The position numbers were made by a program, and so were the translations under genes. The notes under the pieces were generated by a model. That model saw only the letters and a program-made list of their open reading frames with translations, was not told where the DNA came from and made no database searches. Of a stretch of 64,000 nt of DNA, positions 53,399-62,515 are shown piece after piece; position 1 is the stretch's first letter, and each line of letters opens with the position of its first letter. The DNA is from G963556115 sp963677015 (GTDB lineage Bacteria > Planctomycetota > SZUA-567), in NCBI GenBank assembly GCA_963677015.1, contig OY781533.1:1116001-1180000 (forward strand), read 5' to 3'.

Positions 53399-53448
53399 AC
53401 GTGTGTGTTACTTTCACTTTGCATTACTGCTCGTGTGTGTGAAGTTTG

Positions 53449-55164
53449 CTAGTTGTTGGCGAGCATCATCTTGGTCTTCTCTTCACCACCGTTGATCAGA
53501 TAGATAAGTGGGAGAGGACGATCGACACCTTCAATGTATGAAGGACGTGCCTGCCATGGAGTGACTGAAAGTACATTGGTCATGTCCATCCAGTACTGGA
53601 GTCTTGCCGGTGCCAGATCCCAGGTCATATGGAAGTGGTTGGCAGGTGAGTACTGCTTGTATTCGTTCATAGTCGCATACTTTGGAGTGATCCAGGTATG
53701 TGGCCAGGTTACGTTTGAGCTGTTTGCAACCTTCTGTGCCAGCGCTTCCGGCAGATCGATGGTGTAGGCTTCATCCCAGATGAGGCTGAACATACCGGTC
53801 AGGCTGCTGTATGCAAGTCTTGAAGCGATACCGTTGATGCCTCCAGGTGAAACGAAGGTTACACTGTTGCCACCTCCTGGGAAGTAGTACTCTTCGGCCC
53901 AAGGCATAGCGATCTTCTTCATTACTTCATCAGAAGTTGCTCCAGGTTTTAACGCCCAGTTCAGACTGGCTGAGCCTGAGTTGTCACCGTCGATAAAGCC
54001 TTTGGTAGCCCAGACATCGTCCTTGATAGAGTCAATGCCGAGTTCTTTAGCCAGACCAATAGCTTCTTCTGCAGACCAGACTTTACGGAAGTCCATAAAC
54101 AGTGGTGGATTTCCACCTGAGAGCCAGGTCTTGAAGAGCATGGTGAGAAGTGCCTGATTATCAGCTTCGGTGGCGAATGGAGTTGGAGCTTTAGCGCCGT
54201 TATGGTCGAAGGTTGAGTTGAATAGTGATTCAGCCAGATCGCAGATTGGCAGCGGATTTGCACGCATATCACTACCCCATTCGAGCTGGTTCATGAATGA
54301 ACCGCCGACAGCGTTTACATCCTTGAGCAGGTCGCGCATGATAAGGTACATTGCCATTGACTTCTCGAACGCTGGTTCATGGTCGGCACTTGGAATATCC
54401 AGTCTTGAACCGAGGTTTTCTTTTACCCAGTTGATAAGTTCTTTAAGCTCGTTCTTGTCATAAGCGCCTTTTAGCAGCATGTCAGAGAGAAGCTTCATGT
54501 CCAGTCTGGTGATCTCAAGTCCGAAGGTATTACGGGTTGGAATAATATGGCTGAGGGCTGTTTCCATACCCATTGAGTCGTGTCCGAATACAACAACGCG
54601 TTTGCCTTTAAGACCGACTGTCGTCAGAGCGCCGTAACACCAGTCGATAAGGTCGTCAACAGTCTTCTGAGTTGGGATCGGATCCTGACCGAAGTCTGCC
54701 CATGAGCCGATGTTCAGGTGTGAAAGAATACCTGACTGCGCCAGAGCGCCATTAACCGCATGCGCATATACTACACCTGGTTTTGGTGCGCTGTTACCAC
54801 AGGTGATATTGACAGGAGTACCTTTTGGGAAGTGAGAGAGCAGGCTGATAAGGGTCAGCTGTGGGAATGACCAGGTATCAGGAGTACAGATAATAGCACT
54901 CACGCCGGCTTCCTTGAACTGCTTGGCAACGATATCTGCTTCCTTTTCTCCCATAATAAGCTCGGTTGAGTAAACTATGTTTACCGGTCTGCCGTCGGGC
55001 ATAGAGACGCTCTCGGCAAGGGATGCAGCAATACGTTTGATAATATTAACTGTTCTGTCGCATGAAGCCTGATCGATACGGGGGTCGGCTGCCGCGCAGA
55101 CGCCAAATGTCACAACATCCGGATCGGTATTTGTCGGAAGTGACAATTCTACTGCTTTAGTCAT
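53449..55164 (-). CDS. L-fucose isomerase family protein
   Basis: This 571-residue protein has the size and layout of FucI (about 590 residues). Segments such as PDTWSFPQLTLISLLSHFP, FGHDSMGMETALSHI and PFATEADNQALLTM match the family; the latter would hold the metal-binding Asp/Glu pair, and the C-terminal NHFHMTWDLAPARLQYW a metal-binding His. Reaction: L-fucose (or D-arabinose) to the ketose, Mn2+-dependent. Sequence is diverged enough that another substrate is possible. The start has an AAAGG site. The gene is divergent from an AraC regulator and upstream of the FGGY kinase. Confidence 0.88.
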   Translation of the reverse strand: MTKAVELSLPTNTDPDVVTFGVCAAADPRIDQASCDRTVNIIKRIAASLAESVSMPDGRPVNIVYSTELIMGEKEADIVAKQFKEAGVSAIICTPDTWSFPQLTLISLLSHFPKGTPVNITCGNSAPKPGVVYAHAVNGALAQSGILSHLNIGSWADFGQDPIPTQKTVDDLIDWCYGALTTVGLKGKRVVVFGHDSMGMETALSHIIPTRNTFGLEITRLDMKLLSDMLLKGAYDKNELKELINWVKENLGSRLDIPSADHEPAFEKSMAMYLIMRDLLKDVNAVGGSFMNQLEWGSDMRANPLPICDLAESLFNSTFDHNGAKAPTPFATEADNQALLTMLFKTWLSGGNPPLFMDFRKVWSAEEAIGLAKELGIDSIKDDVWATKGFIDGDNSGSASLNWALKPGATSDEVMKKIAMPWAEEYYFPGGGNSVTFVSPGGINGIASRLAYSSLTGMFSLIWDEAYTIDLPEALAQKVANSSNVTWPHTWITPKYATMNEYKQYSPANHFHMTWDLAPARLQYWMDMTNVLSVTPWQARPSYIEGVDRPLPLIYLINGGEEKTKMMLANN

Positions 55165-55284
55165 AGTAATCTACCTTTCTTTTAGGAGTAAATGTAAAAA
55201 ACGACTTTGAAAATCAACTTGTTTCTTACTATAATAAACTACATCATAAAGTTTTATTAAGCTATACAGTAAAGTGGAAATGTT

Positions 55285-56211
55285 ATGGATAAAAACGATA
55301 TTTGCGATAATTTGGATCCGCAGGAGCTGCATCAGGGGTTTGCTCAGGTCAATCTGCGTATACTCTGTATGCATTACTGGTGGCTGGAAGCGTGGCGTTA
55401 TAAGAATCTGGCGCTGCCGTTCTGGAGAATATACTGGAATGACCGAGAAGGAGCGGAAATTGTCTATAATGGTGAGGTTATCCCGCTTAAAAGTACGCAT
55501 CTAGCGGTGATAAGCCCCAATACCGAGTACAGCAGTCGACTGCTTACCGATGAAAATCTTACTGCTGACAGACTTTATGGAGGACCGAGCGTAGGGAATA
55601 CTATTGATATAACATCTACAACGAGGCCGCTCAATCGAAATGCGCTCAATCACTTCTTTATTCATTTTACCCTCGGTGTGTCCAATATTATTCTGCCGCA
55701 AGGGGTCTTTCTTATCGAGCTGACTGCGGAGGAGAAACGGGCAATACGAAAACTTATCGGTTTTGGAACCGCCAATCCCGGAGTCTTCAGCCTCAGAGAG
55801 TGTATGGTTATTAACTCGTTTATAAGTGGTGCTTTAGCCCGTATTCCCGGTGATGAGTGGGGAACGGAAACTCTTATTGACAGCCGGATTCATGATGCGC
55901 TGCTGACAATTGAAAAGAGCAGGGGGCGTATTCCGTCCAATACCGAGCTGGCTGATGCGGCGTTTCTCAGTAAGGATGCTTTTATACGGGTATTCAGAAA
56001 AGAGATGGGGATGTCACCGCACCAGTATATTCTCAAGAATAAGATGCAGGAGGCGGCGATGCAGCTTTTACATAATAAAGCGGTTGGTATTGAAGAGGTT
56101 GCCCGTGACTGCGGGTTTGAGGATAGAAATTATTTTACCCGAATTTTTACCAAGGTAATCGGTGTCTCTCCCGCCCGTTACCGGAGTATGTACTCATTTG
56201 GCAGGGAGTAG
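55285..56211 (+). CDS. AraC-family regulator of the fucose-type operon
   Basis: The 308-residue protein has an N-terminal cupin-like ligand region (about 20-150, with HYWWLEAWRYKNLALPFWRIYW) and a C-terminal AraC helix-turn-helix pair (about 205-305; ADAAFLSKDAFIRVFRKEMGMSPHQYI and ARDCGFEDRNYFTRIFTKVIGVSP). It is divergent from the isomerase gene over a 120-base gap, so it most likely activates that operon in response to the sugar. The ribosome binding site is GTGGA, six bases from the ATG. Confidence 0.92.
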   Translation: MDKNDICDNLDPQELHQGFAQVNLRILCMHYWWLEAWRYKNLALPFWRIYWNDREGAEIVYNGEVIPLKSTHLAVISPNTEYSSRLLTDENLTADRLYGGPSVGNTIDITSTTRPLNRNALNHFFIHFTLGVSNIILPQGVFLIELTAEEKRAIRKLIGFGTANPGVFSLRECMVINSFISGALARIPGDEWGTETLIDSRIHDALLTIEKSRGRIPSNTELADAAFLSKDAFIRVFRKEMGMSPHQYILKNKMQEAAMQLLHNKAVGIEEVARDCGFEDRNYFTRIFTKVIGVSPARYRSMYSFGRE

Positions 56212-56335
56212 TTGAGAATATTATTTGTCGGATAGTGCAGCCAGAGCTTATTATGCTTGAGTCTGCCGCAGTATTTTAGATCTGCATTTTGTTTTTTTAA
56301 ATACTTGGTCAGTAAAAAACTGTAAAACATTTATT

Positions 56336-56379
56336 GGCTTCTTTCGTTTGCATAGTGCAGAGAAAGAAGCCTTTTTTTT
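56336..56379 (+). terminator. Rho-independent terminator after the AraC regulator
   Basis: GGCTTCTTTC and GAAAGAAGCC form a 10-bp perfect stem with a 16-nt loop, followed by eight T, about 125 bases beyond the AraC stop. Confidence 0.88.
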
Positions 56380-56420
56380 GCTGCTATGCGCTAGTTATAT
56401 TGCAGTCTGGCAGTGCGTTT

Positions 56421-56897
56421 TTAGAAATTGAATTCCTGCTCCCAGTCAAAGCTTGCAGATGCTTCAAGATTTTCAGGCCAATGGCGGCACCACTCAGGTA
56501 CAGCAGGTTTTTCAACCCGGTCAAGGCTTGGGGTATAGGGTTTGATGTCAAGAACCGGGGTCTCATTGCTGGCATCGATATAGGGTATGTGAATTATACC
56601 ATTATTATAGTCTATATAAAGTACCGCTACGGTTGTTAGAGCCAGTGGATTTGGACGCAGTGGTGAACGTGTAGCAAAAATTCCTAAAACCTCCGGAGCT
56701 GTTTTATATGGACGTTCGGTTTTTAAAGTGTTTCTGGAGGCGGTGTCTGCGTAATCTGAAAACCACCAGATAATGTTCAGGTGGCTGAAACCTTCAAGGC
56801 CTTTGAGTGCCGGCAGGTAGCTGCCGGTAAGATTGATGCTGGTGCTTTTGTTGCTGATACTTACTTTTCCGATTGGTTGCAACTGTAGTAATTTCAT
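56421..56897 (-). CDS. trmO: TrmO/TsaA-like tRNA methyltransferase
   Basis: The 158-residue UPF0066 protein has the family signature GIFATRSPLRPNPLALTTV near residue 80, GLEGFSHLNIIWWF and LDIKPYTPSLD. E. coli TrmO uses SAM to methylate t6A37 in threonine tRNA (established). It is shorter than E. coli TrmO (235 residues), ending after the beta-barrel core without the C-terminal domain, as in many bacterial members, so other methylation targets cannot be excluded. The AAGGAG ribosome binding site is six bases from the ATG. Confidence 0.88.
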   Translation of the reverse strand: MKLLQLQPIGKVSISNKSTSINLTGSYLPALKGLEGFSHLNIIWWFSDYADTASRNTLKTERPYKTAPEVLGIFATRSPLRPNPLALTTVAVLYIDYNNGIIHIPYIDASNETPVLDIKPYTPSLDRVEKPAVPEWCRHWPENLEASASFDWEQEFNF

Positions 56898-56981
56898 TGT
56901 CTTCTCCTTTTCTTTATCAGGGTTGAATGATGCTTATTTTAAAACCCTGACATTGTGTGAGAGTCAACAGTAAAAAATATT

Positions 56982-57809
56982 TTATTTGGTTTCCGCAGTT
57001 TTTTCGATTGGTATTTGAATTTCAGTCAGATAGTTGTCCTGATTGGTTTCATTCCAGGGACCGCGGTGTATTATTTGCCGGTCGGGACCGGCGATATGGT
57101 AATGGTTGTGTTTGAGCCAGTAGGCAAATTTACAGTAGGTCGGGGCTATATTTGAAAAATCTCCATACACCATGGTACAGGCCATTAAAGGTATTGGCGG
57201 AGTTTCATATAAGTTCAATTTGCCGGTGACCGCCGGTTTTGTTATTACCGGTATGCAGAGCTCAACATCTACGTCCTGTTCTTTATATTCCATATCATGA
57301 TAAATAGAGAAACAGTCCTGGCCTACCGGTATATTATTTTCTGCGGCAAGAGTGCAGAGTTCCTGCCAGAGTTGTTCTTCAGCGTAATATGTCGGGATTA
57401 TCTGTCTGAGTGATAGAACCAGCTGACTGGGTATATCTTTAATGGTTATGTTGTAATGGAGTTCAGAGTTGCTGTCGGACTGCAGTTCATCCCGGATGCG
57501 GGAAATTTTTTCAAGCTTTTGTTTTTCATTCCGGATTGTAGAGGATATTTCGTCTTCTTTTTTCTGGAGTGTGTGCAAAAGGGAATCGTTATTTGTTATT
57601 TGCAGGATTTCGAGTATTTCAGCAACGCTGAAACCGGAATCACGGAGGTAGATTATTTTATTCAGAACCGGTATCTGCTCTGTGCTATACAGGCGGTAAC
57701 CGGTTCTGGGATCGATTGTTTCTGGTTTAAGCAGTTGCATCTGATCATAATAGCGCAGCATTCTGATGCTGATCTGAGTCAGTCTGGAAAACTCGCCGAT
57801 TTTAAACAT
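56982..57809 (-). CDS. MerR-family regulator with GyrI-like effector domain
   Basis: The 275-residue regulator has an N-terminal MerR helix-turn-helix (residues 1-70, FKIGEFSRLTQISIRMLRYYDQMQLLKP), a coiled-coil linker (about 75-112), and a C-terminal GyrI/BmrR-type ligand domain (about 118-270, with ELCIPV and a drug-binding-like pocket ending LTEIQIPI). It resembles BmrR-type multidrug sensors in layout. Its target is not obvious; the neighbours are trmO and purM. The ribosome binding site is GGAGA. Confidence 0.9.
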   Translation of the reverse strand: MFKIGEFSRLTQISIRMLRYYDQMQLLKPETIDPRTGYRLYSTEQIPVLNKIIYLRDSGFSVAEILEILQITNNDSLLHTLQKKEDEISSTIRNEKQKLEKISRIRDELQSDSNSELHYNITIKDIPSQLVLSLRQIIPTYYAEEQLWQELCTLAAENNIPVGQDCFSIYHDMEYKEQDVDVELCIPVITKPAVTGKLNLYETPPIPLMACTMVYGDFSNIAPTYCKFAYWLKHNHYHIAGPDRQIIHRGPWNETNQDNYLTEIQIPIEKTAETK

Positions 57810-57887
57810 GTTATCTCCAATCGGACAAGCCCCCTGTCAGTAAAACTAGTAAGTTTGCAGAATGCAGATTTTGGGTGCAGCTTCTGA

Positions 57888-58961
57888 CTAGATATAGCTT
57901 ACTTCACCGCAGCCAGCCGTAATACGGCCGATTTCAACAGCTGTTTCACCATTGGCTTCAAGTGTCTGTTTTACTTTTTCAACACTCTCCGGTGGGCAGA
58001 TAACGAGCATGCCAATACCCATATTGAATACCCGGTACATCTCATCTTCGGCGATATTTCCACTCTTTTGAATGACATTGAAGATTGGTGGAATATCCCA
58101 GCCGCCGCGTTTGACCTCAGCGTTGCAGTTGTCCGGGAGGATTCTTGGGGTGTTCTCGGTTATACCGCCGCCGGTTATATGAACCAGTCCGTGAATAGGG
58201 GCAGCTTCGGCTAGATCCAGTGCTTTCATTACCGGTTTGACATAAATTCTGGTTGGTTCGAGCAGGGTCTCTCCGAGTGGCAGGCTCAACTCGGCAATCT
58301 CAGAATCTACACTGTAGCCGCCAACCTCAAAGAGTGCTTTACGGGCAAGTGAGAAGCCGTTACTGTGCAGACCGCTGGAGGCAAGGCCGAGAATAACATC
58401 TCCCTCACCTACTTTGCTGCCGTCAAGAAGAGCTGATTTTTCAACAATACCTACTGCGAAACCGGCAAGATCGTACTCGCCTTCAGGGTAGAAGCCCGGC
58501 ATCTCCGCAGTTTCACCGCCGAGAAGAGCGCACCCGCTCTGCCGGCAGCCTTCGGCAACACCGGTTACAAGTCCGAGCATGGTCTCTTTTTCGCATCTGC
58601 CGGTACCGATATAGTCGAGGAAAAATAATGGCTGTGCGCCTTGTACCAGAACATCATTGACACTCATGGCAACAAGATCTATGCCGACAGTATCATGTTT
58701 GTTGAGCATAAAGGCTAGCTTGAGTTTGGTGCCGACACCATCGGCTCCGGCAACAAGGATAGGTTCATCCATGAATCTGGAGAAGAAATCACATTGTCCT
58801 TTGAGTCCCTTGAGGCTGAACAGTCCGCCGAAGCCACCGTCATTACGGACGACTCCGCTGCCGAAAGTACTCTCCATGAGCTCGGTATACTTACTTGCCA
58901 GTTCGTTACCGGTATCGATATCTACACCAGCGTCTTTGTAGGTTATGCCTTTTTCCGACAT
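57888..58961 (-). CDS. purM: Phosphoribosylformylglycinamidine cyclo-ligase (AIR synthetase)
   Basis: This 357-residue enzyme closes the imidazole ring in purine synthesis: FGAM + ATP to AIR. Motifs: VAGADGVGTKLKLAF, GIDLVAMSVNDVLVQGAQPLFFLDY (ATP/substrate site), GGETAEMPGFY, LASSGLHSNGFSL and HITGGGITENTPRIL. Length and motif order are normal. It starts three bases after the purF stop, with an AAGGAAG site, so the two form an operon. Confidence 0.97.
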   Translation of the reverse strand: MSEKGITYKDAGVDIDTGNELASKYTELMESTFGSGVVRNDGGFGGLFSLKGLKGQCDFFSRFMDEPILVAGADGVGTKLKLAFMLNKHDTVGIDLVAMSVNDVLVQGAQPLFFLDYIGTGRCEKETMLGLVTGVAEGCRQSGCALLGGETAEMPGFYPEGEYDLAGFAVGIVEKSALLDGSKVGEGDVILGLASSGLHSNGFSLARKALFEVGGYSVDSEIAELSLPLGETLLEPTRIYVKPVMKALDLAEAAPIHGLVHITGGGITENTPRILPDNCNAEVKRGGWDIPPIFNVIQKSGNIAEDEMYRVFNMGIGMLVICPPESVEKVKQTLEANGETAVEIGRITAGCGEVSYI

Positions 58962-58964
58962 TGC

Positions 58965-60428
58965 TTAATCTTCCTTTCGTGGTTTACTGTTATGTTCAAG
59001 GTAGTCCTGATATTCATCTTCACCCTCAAGTCTGTCCATGCTGAACTTATCAGACATCTGGTCTGTAACCTTTACCGGATATTTGCCGTTGAAGCAGGCG
59101 CAGCAGAATTTACTGCCGTCGAAAGTCAGGCAGTCCAGCATACCCTCAAGCGAGAGATAGCGGAGTGAGTCCACATCCAGCATCTCTTCCATCTCTTTAA
59201 TAGTGTGATTGGCGGCAAGCAGTTCGCCGCGGGTAGGGAAGTCAATCCCGTAGAAGCAGGGATAGATATTCGGCGGGCAGGAAATCCTCAAATGCACTTC
59301 TTTTGCGCCCGCTTCCTTGACTGAGTGCACCAGATTGGTGGTGGTGGTGCCGCGGATCAGTGAATCGTCAATCAGGATTACCCGCTTGCCTTTCACGACC
59401 TCTTTGACAACATTATGTTTCATATTTACTGCGCGTACCCGCTGTTTCTGCACGGGATCCAGGAAGGTACGGCCGACATAATGATTACGGATGAAGGCGC
59501 GATCCATCGGCAGACCCGTCTGTTTGGCGTAGCCCATGGCGGCGCTATAGCCGCTGTCCGGTATTGCCGCGACAATATCTGCTTCGGTAGGGTTCTCAAG
59601 TGCCATCTTCTCACCCAGACGGTAGCGGACTTTGTGAACATTGTCACCGAAGATAAAGCTGTCCGGTCTGGCGAAATAGATATGTTCAAAGATGCAGTGC
59701 GCCGGTTTTATCTCTTCCTGGGGAGCGAAAAATTCGGACTTAATACCGTTTTTATTGATTGTAATCATTTCACCCGGTTCGATGCAGCGGATGAATTTTG
59801 CTCCGATCAGGTCAAACGCAACCGATTCGCTGGCAACGACATAGCCATTATCCAGAGTGCCAAGGCAGAGAGGCCGGAAACCCTGAGGGTCGCGGGCGGC
59901 AATCAGCTCATTTTCCTTTAAAAATACAAAACAGAATGCGCCTTTAAGATGGTTAAGACAATGAGCCAGACTGTTCTTTCGGCAGACATGGCTGGGTTTT
60001 GCCAGCAGGTGCACCAGAATTTCACTGTCGGTACTGGTCTGGAAGATAGAGCCATAGGCTTCGTATTCGTCCCGCAGTGTCCGGGCATTTACCAGATTGC
60101 CGTTATGCGCAAGAGCAATAAGTCCATCGGAATACTCAATTACCAGAGGATGGATATTCTGCGGTTTTGACGATCCGGTTGTTGAATATCTGACATGTCC
60201 TATAGCGACATGTCCGGGAAGTTCGGAGAGTTTATTCGGTGGAACCGCCTGCGCTAGAAGCCCCATGCTTTTATGGGAACGTATCTTGTGCCCGTCACTG
60301 GCTACAATACCTGCCGATTCCTGCCCTCTGTGCTGCAGCGCGTGCAACATCAGCCAAGTGAGAGATGCCGCGTCTTCGATACCGTAAACACCGGCAACGC
60401 CGCAAAAATGTTTGCATTCTGTATCCAC
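58965..60428 (-). CDS. purF: Amidophosphoribosyltransferase
   Basis: This 487-residue enzyme catalyses the first step of purine synthesis: PRPP + Gln to phosphoribosylamine. The N-terminal nucleophile domain begins CGVAGVYG after a short propeptide of about 8 residues (Cys near residue 9), with HALQHRGQESAGI and GHVRYSTTGS. The phosphoribosyltransferase domain carries VILIDDSLIRGTT. A Cys-rich C-terminal end (FCCACFNGKYP) suggests the iron-sulfur type. The GTG at 60428 was chosen because GGAAGAG lies just upstream and it gives the usual short propeptide; the ATG at 60494 would add 22 residues. Confidence 0.96.
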   Translation of the reverse strand: MDTECKHFCGVAGVYGIEDAASLTWLMLHALQHRGQESAGIVASDGHKIRSHKSMGLLAQAVPPNKLSELPGHVAIGHVRYSTTGSSKPQNIHPLVIEYSDGLIALAHNGNLVNARTLRDEYEAYGSIFQTSTDSEILVHLLAKPSHVCRKNSLAHCLNHLKGAFCFVFLKENELIAARDPQGFRPLCLGTLDNGYVVASESVAFDLIGAKFIRCIEPGEMITINKNGIKSEFFAPQEEIKPAHCIFEHIYFARPDSFIFGDNVHKVRYRLGEKMALENPTEADIVAAIPDSGYSAAMGYAKQTGLPMDRAFIRNHYVGRTFLDPVQKQRVRAVNMKHNVVKEVVKGKRVILIDDSLIRGTTTTNLVHSVKEAGAKEVHLRISCPPNIYPCFYGIDFPTRGELLAANHTIKEMEEMLDVDSLRYLSLEGMLDCLTFDGSKFCCACFNGKYPVKVTDQMSDKFSMDRLEGEDEYQDYLEHNSKPRKED

Positions 60429-60667
60429 TTTACTCTTCCAATCACTATTATGGTTAGTCGTAATAAATTGTCGGTAACAATCAAGGTTGATCACTGCTGG
60501 TTAATTCTAACAATATTGCAGAAACTGTAAAGAGGTTTATGCAATAATACCATTAATACCGGAGAATATAATGTTGAAGAATTCTGATTTCATGAGGATA
60601 GAGTATTCTTTGTTTGATTGTGTAATCCTGATCTTCAATTTGCGCTGGCAAGTATATCTGCAAACAC

Positions 60668-60695
60668 TTGACAAATAAAGCGGTGAGAATATACT
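60668..60695 (+). promoter_or_regulatory. Sigma-70 promoter of the cyclodeaminase-family gene
   Basis: TTGACA (60668-60673), 16 bases, TATACT (60690-60695), about 45 bases before the ATG at 60743. Near-consensus, divergent from purF. Confidence 0.75.
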
Positions 60696-60742
60696 GTTTG
60701 TCTGAGATCTGGTTGGGTTTTTCGGGTAATGGGAGATGAAAG

Positions 60743-61366
60743 ATGTTTGTAGAGAAGACACTGGAAGAGTATGTAGCGGCAGCGGCTTCTGGAGCCGAGG
60801 TGCCTGGTGGCGGCAGTGTGAGCGGTGTAGTTGCTGCTCTGGGGGCAGCTATGGGTGAGATGGTGGGTAATTTCACTTCCGGTAAGAAAAAGTATGCGGA
60901 TTTTGCCGATGATCTTCAGGGAATTCTGACTACACTGGCAACAGTACGGCAGAAGTTGCTAGTCTGTGTGGATCGTGATGCGGAAGCTTTTTTAAAATTT
61001 AATGATGTTTACGCTATGCCAAAAGTTACTGAACAGGAAAAAGCAGCAAGGACTGCGGCTATGCAGGATTGTCTTCGGGGGGCGATGCAGCCTCCATTGG
61101 AGATAATGCGCCTTTCTCTGGAAGCTATACGGTTGTTGCCTGATCTGGCACAGAAAGGCAACCAGAATCTGATAACCGATGCCGGAGTGGCGGCAATAGG
61201 TTTATATGGAGCTATTAGAGCGGCTCGTTATAATGTTCTGATAAATTTGAAATGGCTCAAGGATGAGGCGGAAGTGGAAGTAAGAAAAAATGAGGTCAGG
61301 CAGATATTGGAAGATGCTGGCTGCATCGCTGCAAGTGTTGAGGATATGGTTGAGAATGCATTGTAA
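60743..61366 (+). CDS. fchA: Cyclodeaminase/cyclohydrolase family protein (FchA-like)
   Basis: The 207-residue, mostly helical protein matches the FTCD_C/FchA family: EVPGGGSVSGVVAALGAAMGEMV at residues 20-42 (folate-binding glycine region), RDAEAFLKFNDVYAMPK and NLITDAGVAAIGLYGAIRAA. In anaerobes FchA hydrolyses methenyl-tetrahydrofolate to formyl-tetrahydrofolate; the family also includes formimino-tetrahydrofolate cyclodeaminase. Either feeds formyl groups to purine synthesis, which suits its position divergent from purF-purM. Strong promoter and GGGAG ribosome binding site are visible. Confidence 0.92.
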   Translation: MFVEKTLEEYVAAAASGAEVPGGGSVSGVVAALGAAMGEMVGNFTSGKKKYADFADDLQGILTTLATVRQKLLVCVDRDAEAFLKFNDVYAMPKVTEQEKAARTAAMQDCLRGAMQPPLEIMRLSLEAIRLLPDLAQKGNQNLITDAGVAAIGLYGAIRAARYNVLINLKWLKDEAEVEVRKNEVRQILEDAGCIAASVEDMVENAL

Positions 61367-61403
61367 TAGCGTTTTTTGTTGGCATTTATAAGGTTTATGA
61401 TTA

Positions 61404-62201
61404 ATGGTAAAGTATACAGCTGAGACTGCGGACAAGTATAAGTTATATATTGAAGCGGTGCAATGTGTTGAAGCGGATATTGATTTTGTCTACGATATCT
61501 ATAAGAAGAAGGTTGGTAAAAAGCCCAAGAGTCTGAAAGAGGATTTTTCCGGTTCTTTTGCTGCTGCGGTTGAATTTGTATCCCGTAATAAGAAGAATAC
61601 GGCATTGGCTGTCGATCTTGATGCCGAAGTGTTGGAATGGGGAAGAAAGCATAATCTTAAACCTATAGCCGGCTCTGAGGATCGGCTCACTATTCTTAAT
61701 GAGAATGTTCTTACTGTTAATGACCCCAAAGTTGATGTGGTTCTGGCAATGAACTTCTCTTATTTTCTTTTTGTGGAACGTGAGAGCCTCAAAGCATATT
61801 TTAAAAATGCCTATAAATCTTTGAAAAAGAATGGTCTGTTCTTTCTGGATGCTTATGGCGGGACTGAATCGATAGATGTCTGCGAGGAGGAGAAGGAGTG
61901 TAACGGCTTTACCTATGTCTGGAATCAGTATCAGTTTAACCCGATAACCTCCCGCGCTTTGAATTATATACATTTTAAATTTCCTGACGGGACTATGCTT
62001 GATAAGGCTTTTGAGTATGAGTGGCGTCTCTGGACACTCGCGGAAATTCAGGATATTCTCCGGGAAGTGGGATTTAGTGATATCGGAATTTACTGGGAGG
62101 GCTGGGACGAGGAGGAAGAAGCCGGTGACGGGGTTTTTACTCTGACCGAGGATGCAGAGAACTGCCCGGGTTGGGTTTGTTATATCGTTGCCGGGAAATA
62201 A
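61404..62201 (+). CDS. Class I SAM-dependent methyltransferase, substrate unknown
   Basis: This 265-residue protein has a Rossmann-fold methyltransferase pattern: motif I LKEDFSGSFAAAVEF (about residue 45; the usual D-x-G-x-G is degenerate), the acidic end of strand 2 ALAVDLDAEVLEWG, motif IV VDVVLAMNFSYFLF and motif VI KKNGLFFLDAYGGTE. The C-terminal part (YEWRLWTLAEIQDILREVGF) is typical of small-molecule or tRNA-like methyltransferases. It follows the cyclodeaminase-family gene by 37 bases and may be co-transcribed. I do not recognise its substrate. Confidence 0.82.
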   Translation: MVKYTAETADKYKLYIEAVQCVEADIDFVYDIYKKKVGKKPKSLKEDFSGSFAAAVEFVSRNKKNTALAVDLDAEVLEWGRKHNLKPIAGSEDRLTILNENVLTVNDPKVDVVLAMNFSYFLFVERESLKAYFKNAYKSLKKNGLFFLDAYGGTESIDVCEEEKECNGFTYVWNQYQFNPITSRALNYIHFKFPDGTMLDKAFEYEWRLWTLAEIQDILREVGFSDIGIYWEGWDEEEEAGDGVFTLTEDAENCPGWVCYIVAGK

Positions 62202-62515
62202 CCGGGGCGGCGGGTATTGCGGATCAGATGAGTTGGCGGTACTTGCGCCGGATTCGTAAATATGTATAATAAATCTTGTTTTTAGCAAATATGCAAGGAC
62301 GTAATGCGTTCTTGCATTATAACTATTATAAATGCCAGTATCTTATAAGAATGTCGCTCCTTGCCGGAAATAAGGGAAAGGGGTGGTTTTGTAGTCACTT
62401 TTTTTTAGATGAATGGCTCTGGGGTTCTGTTAAATTCAGGATTTCGGTATTTTTGCGGATTTTTTTAAACTATTTTATAGTATTTTATCGTGACCCTTGT
62501 GGAGATATATGAATT
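62202..62515. other. Spacer with a near-perfect hairpin
   Basis: About 310 bases without a gene. ATGCAAGGACG (62291-62301) and CGTTCTTGCAT (62307-62317) form an 11-bp stem with one G-T pair and a 5-nt loop, without a T-run on either strand. It may be an operator or a terminator of low efficiency. Confidence 0.55.

Noticed and set aside
61443..62288. 281-codon minus-strand frame opposite the methyltransferase gene
   Set aside because: The plus-strand reading shows methyltransferase motifs and a ribosome binding site; the antisense frame has neither.
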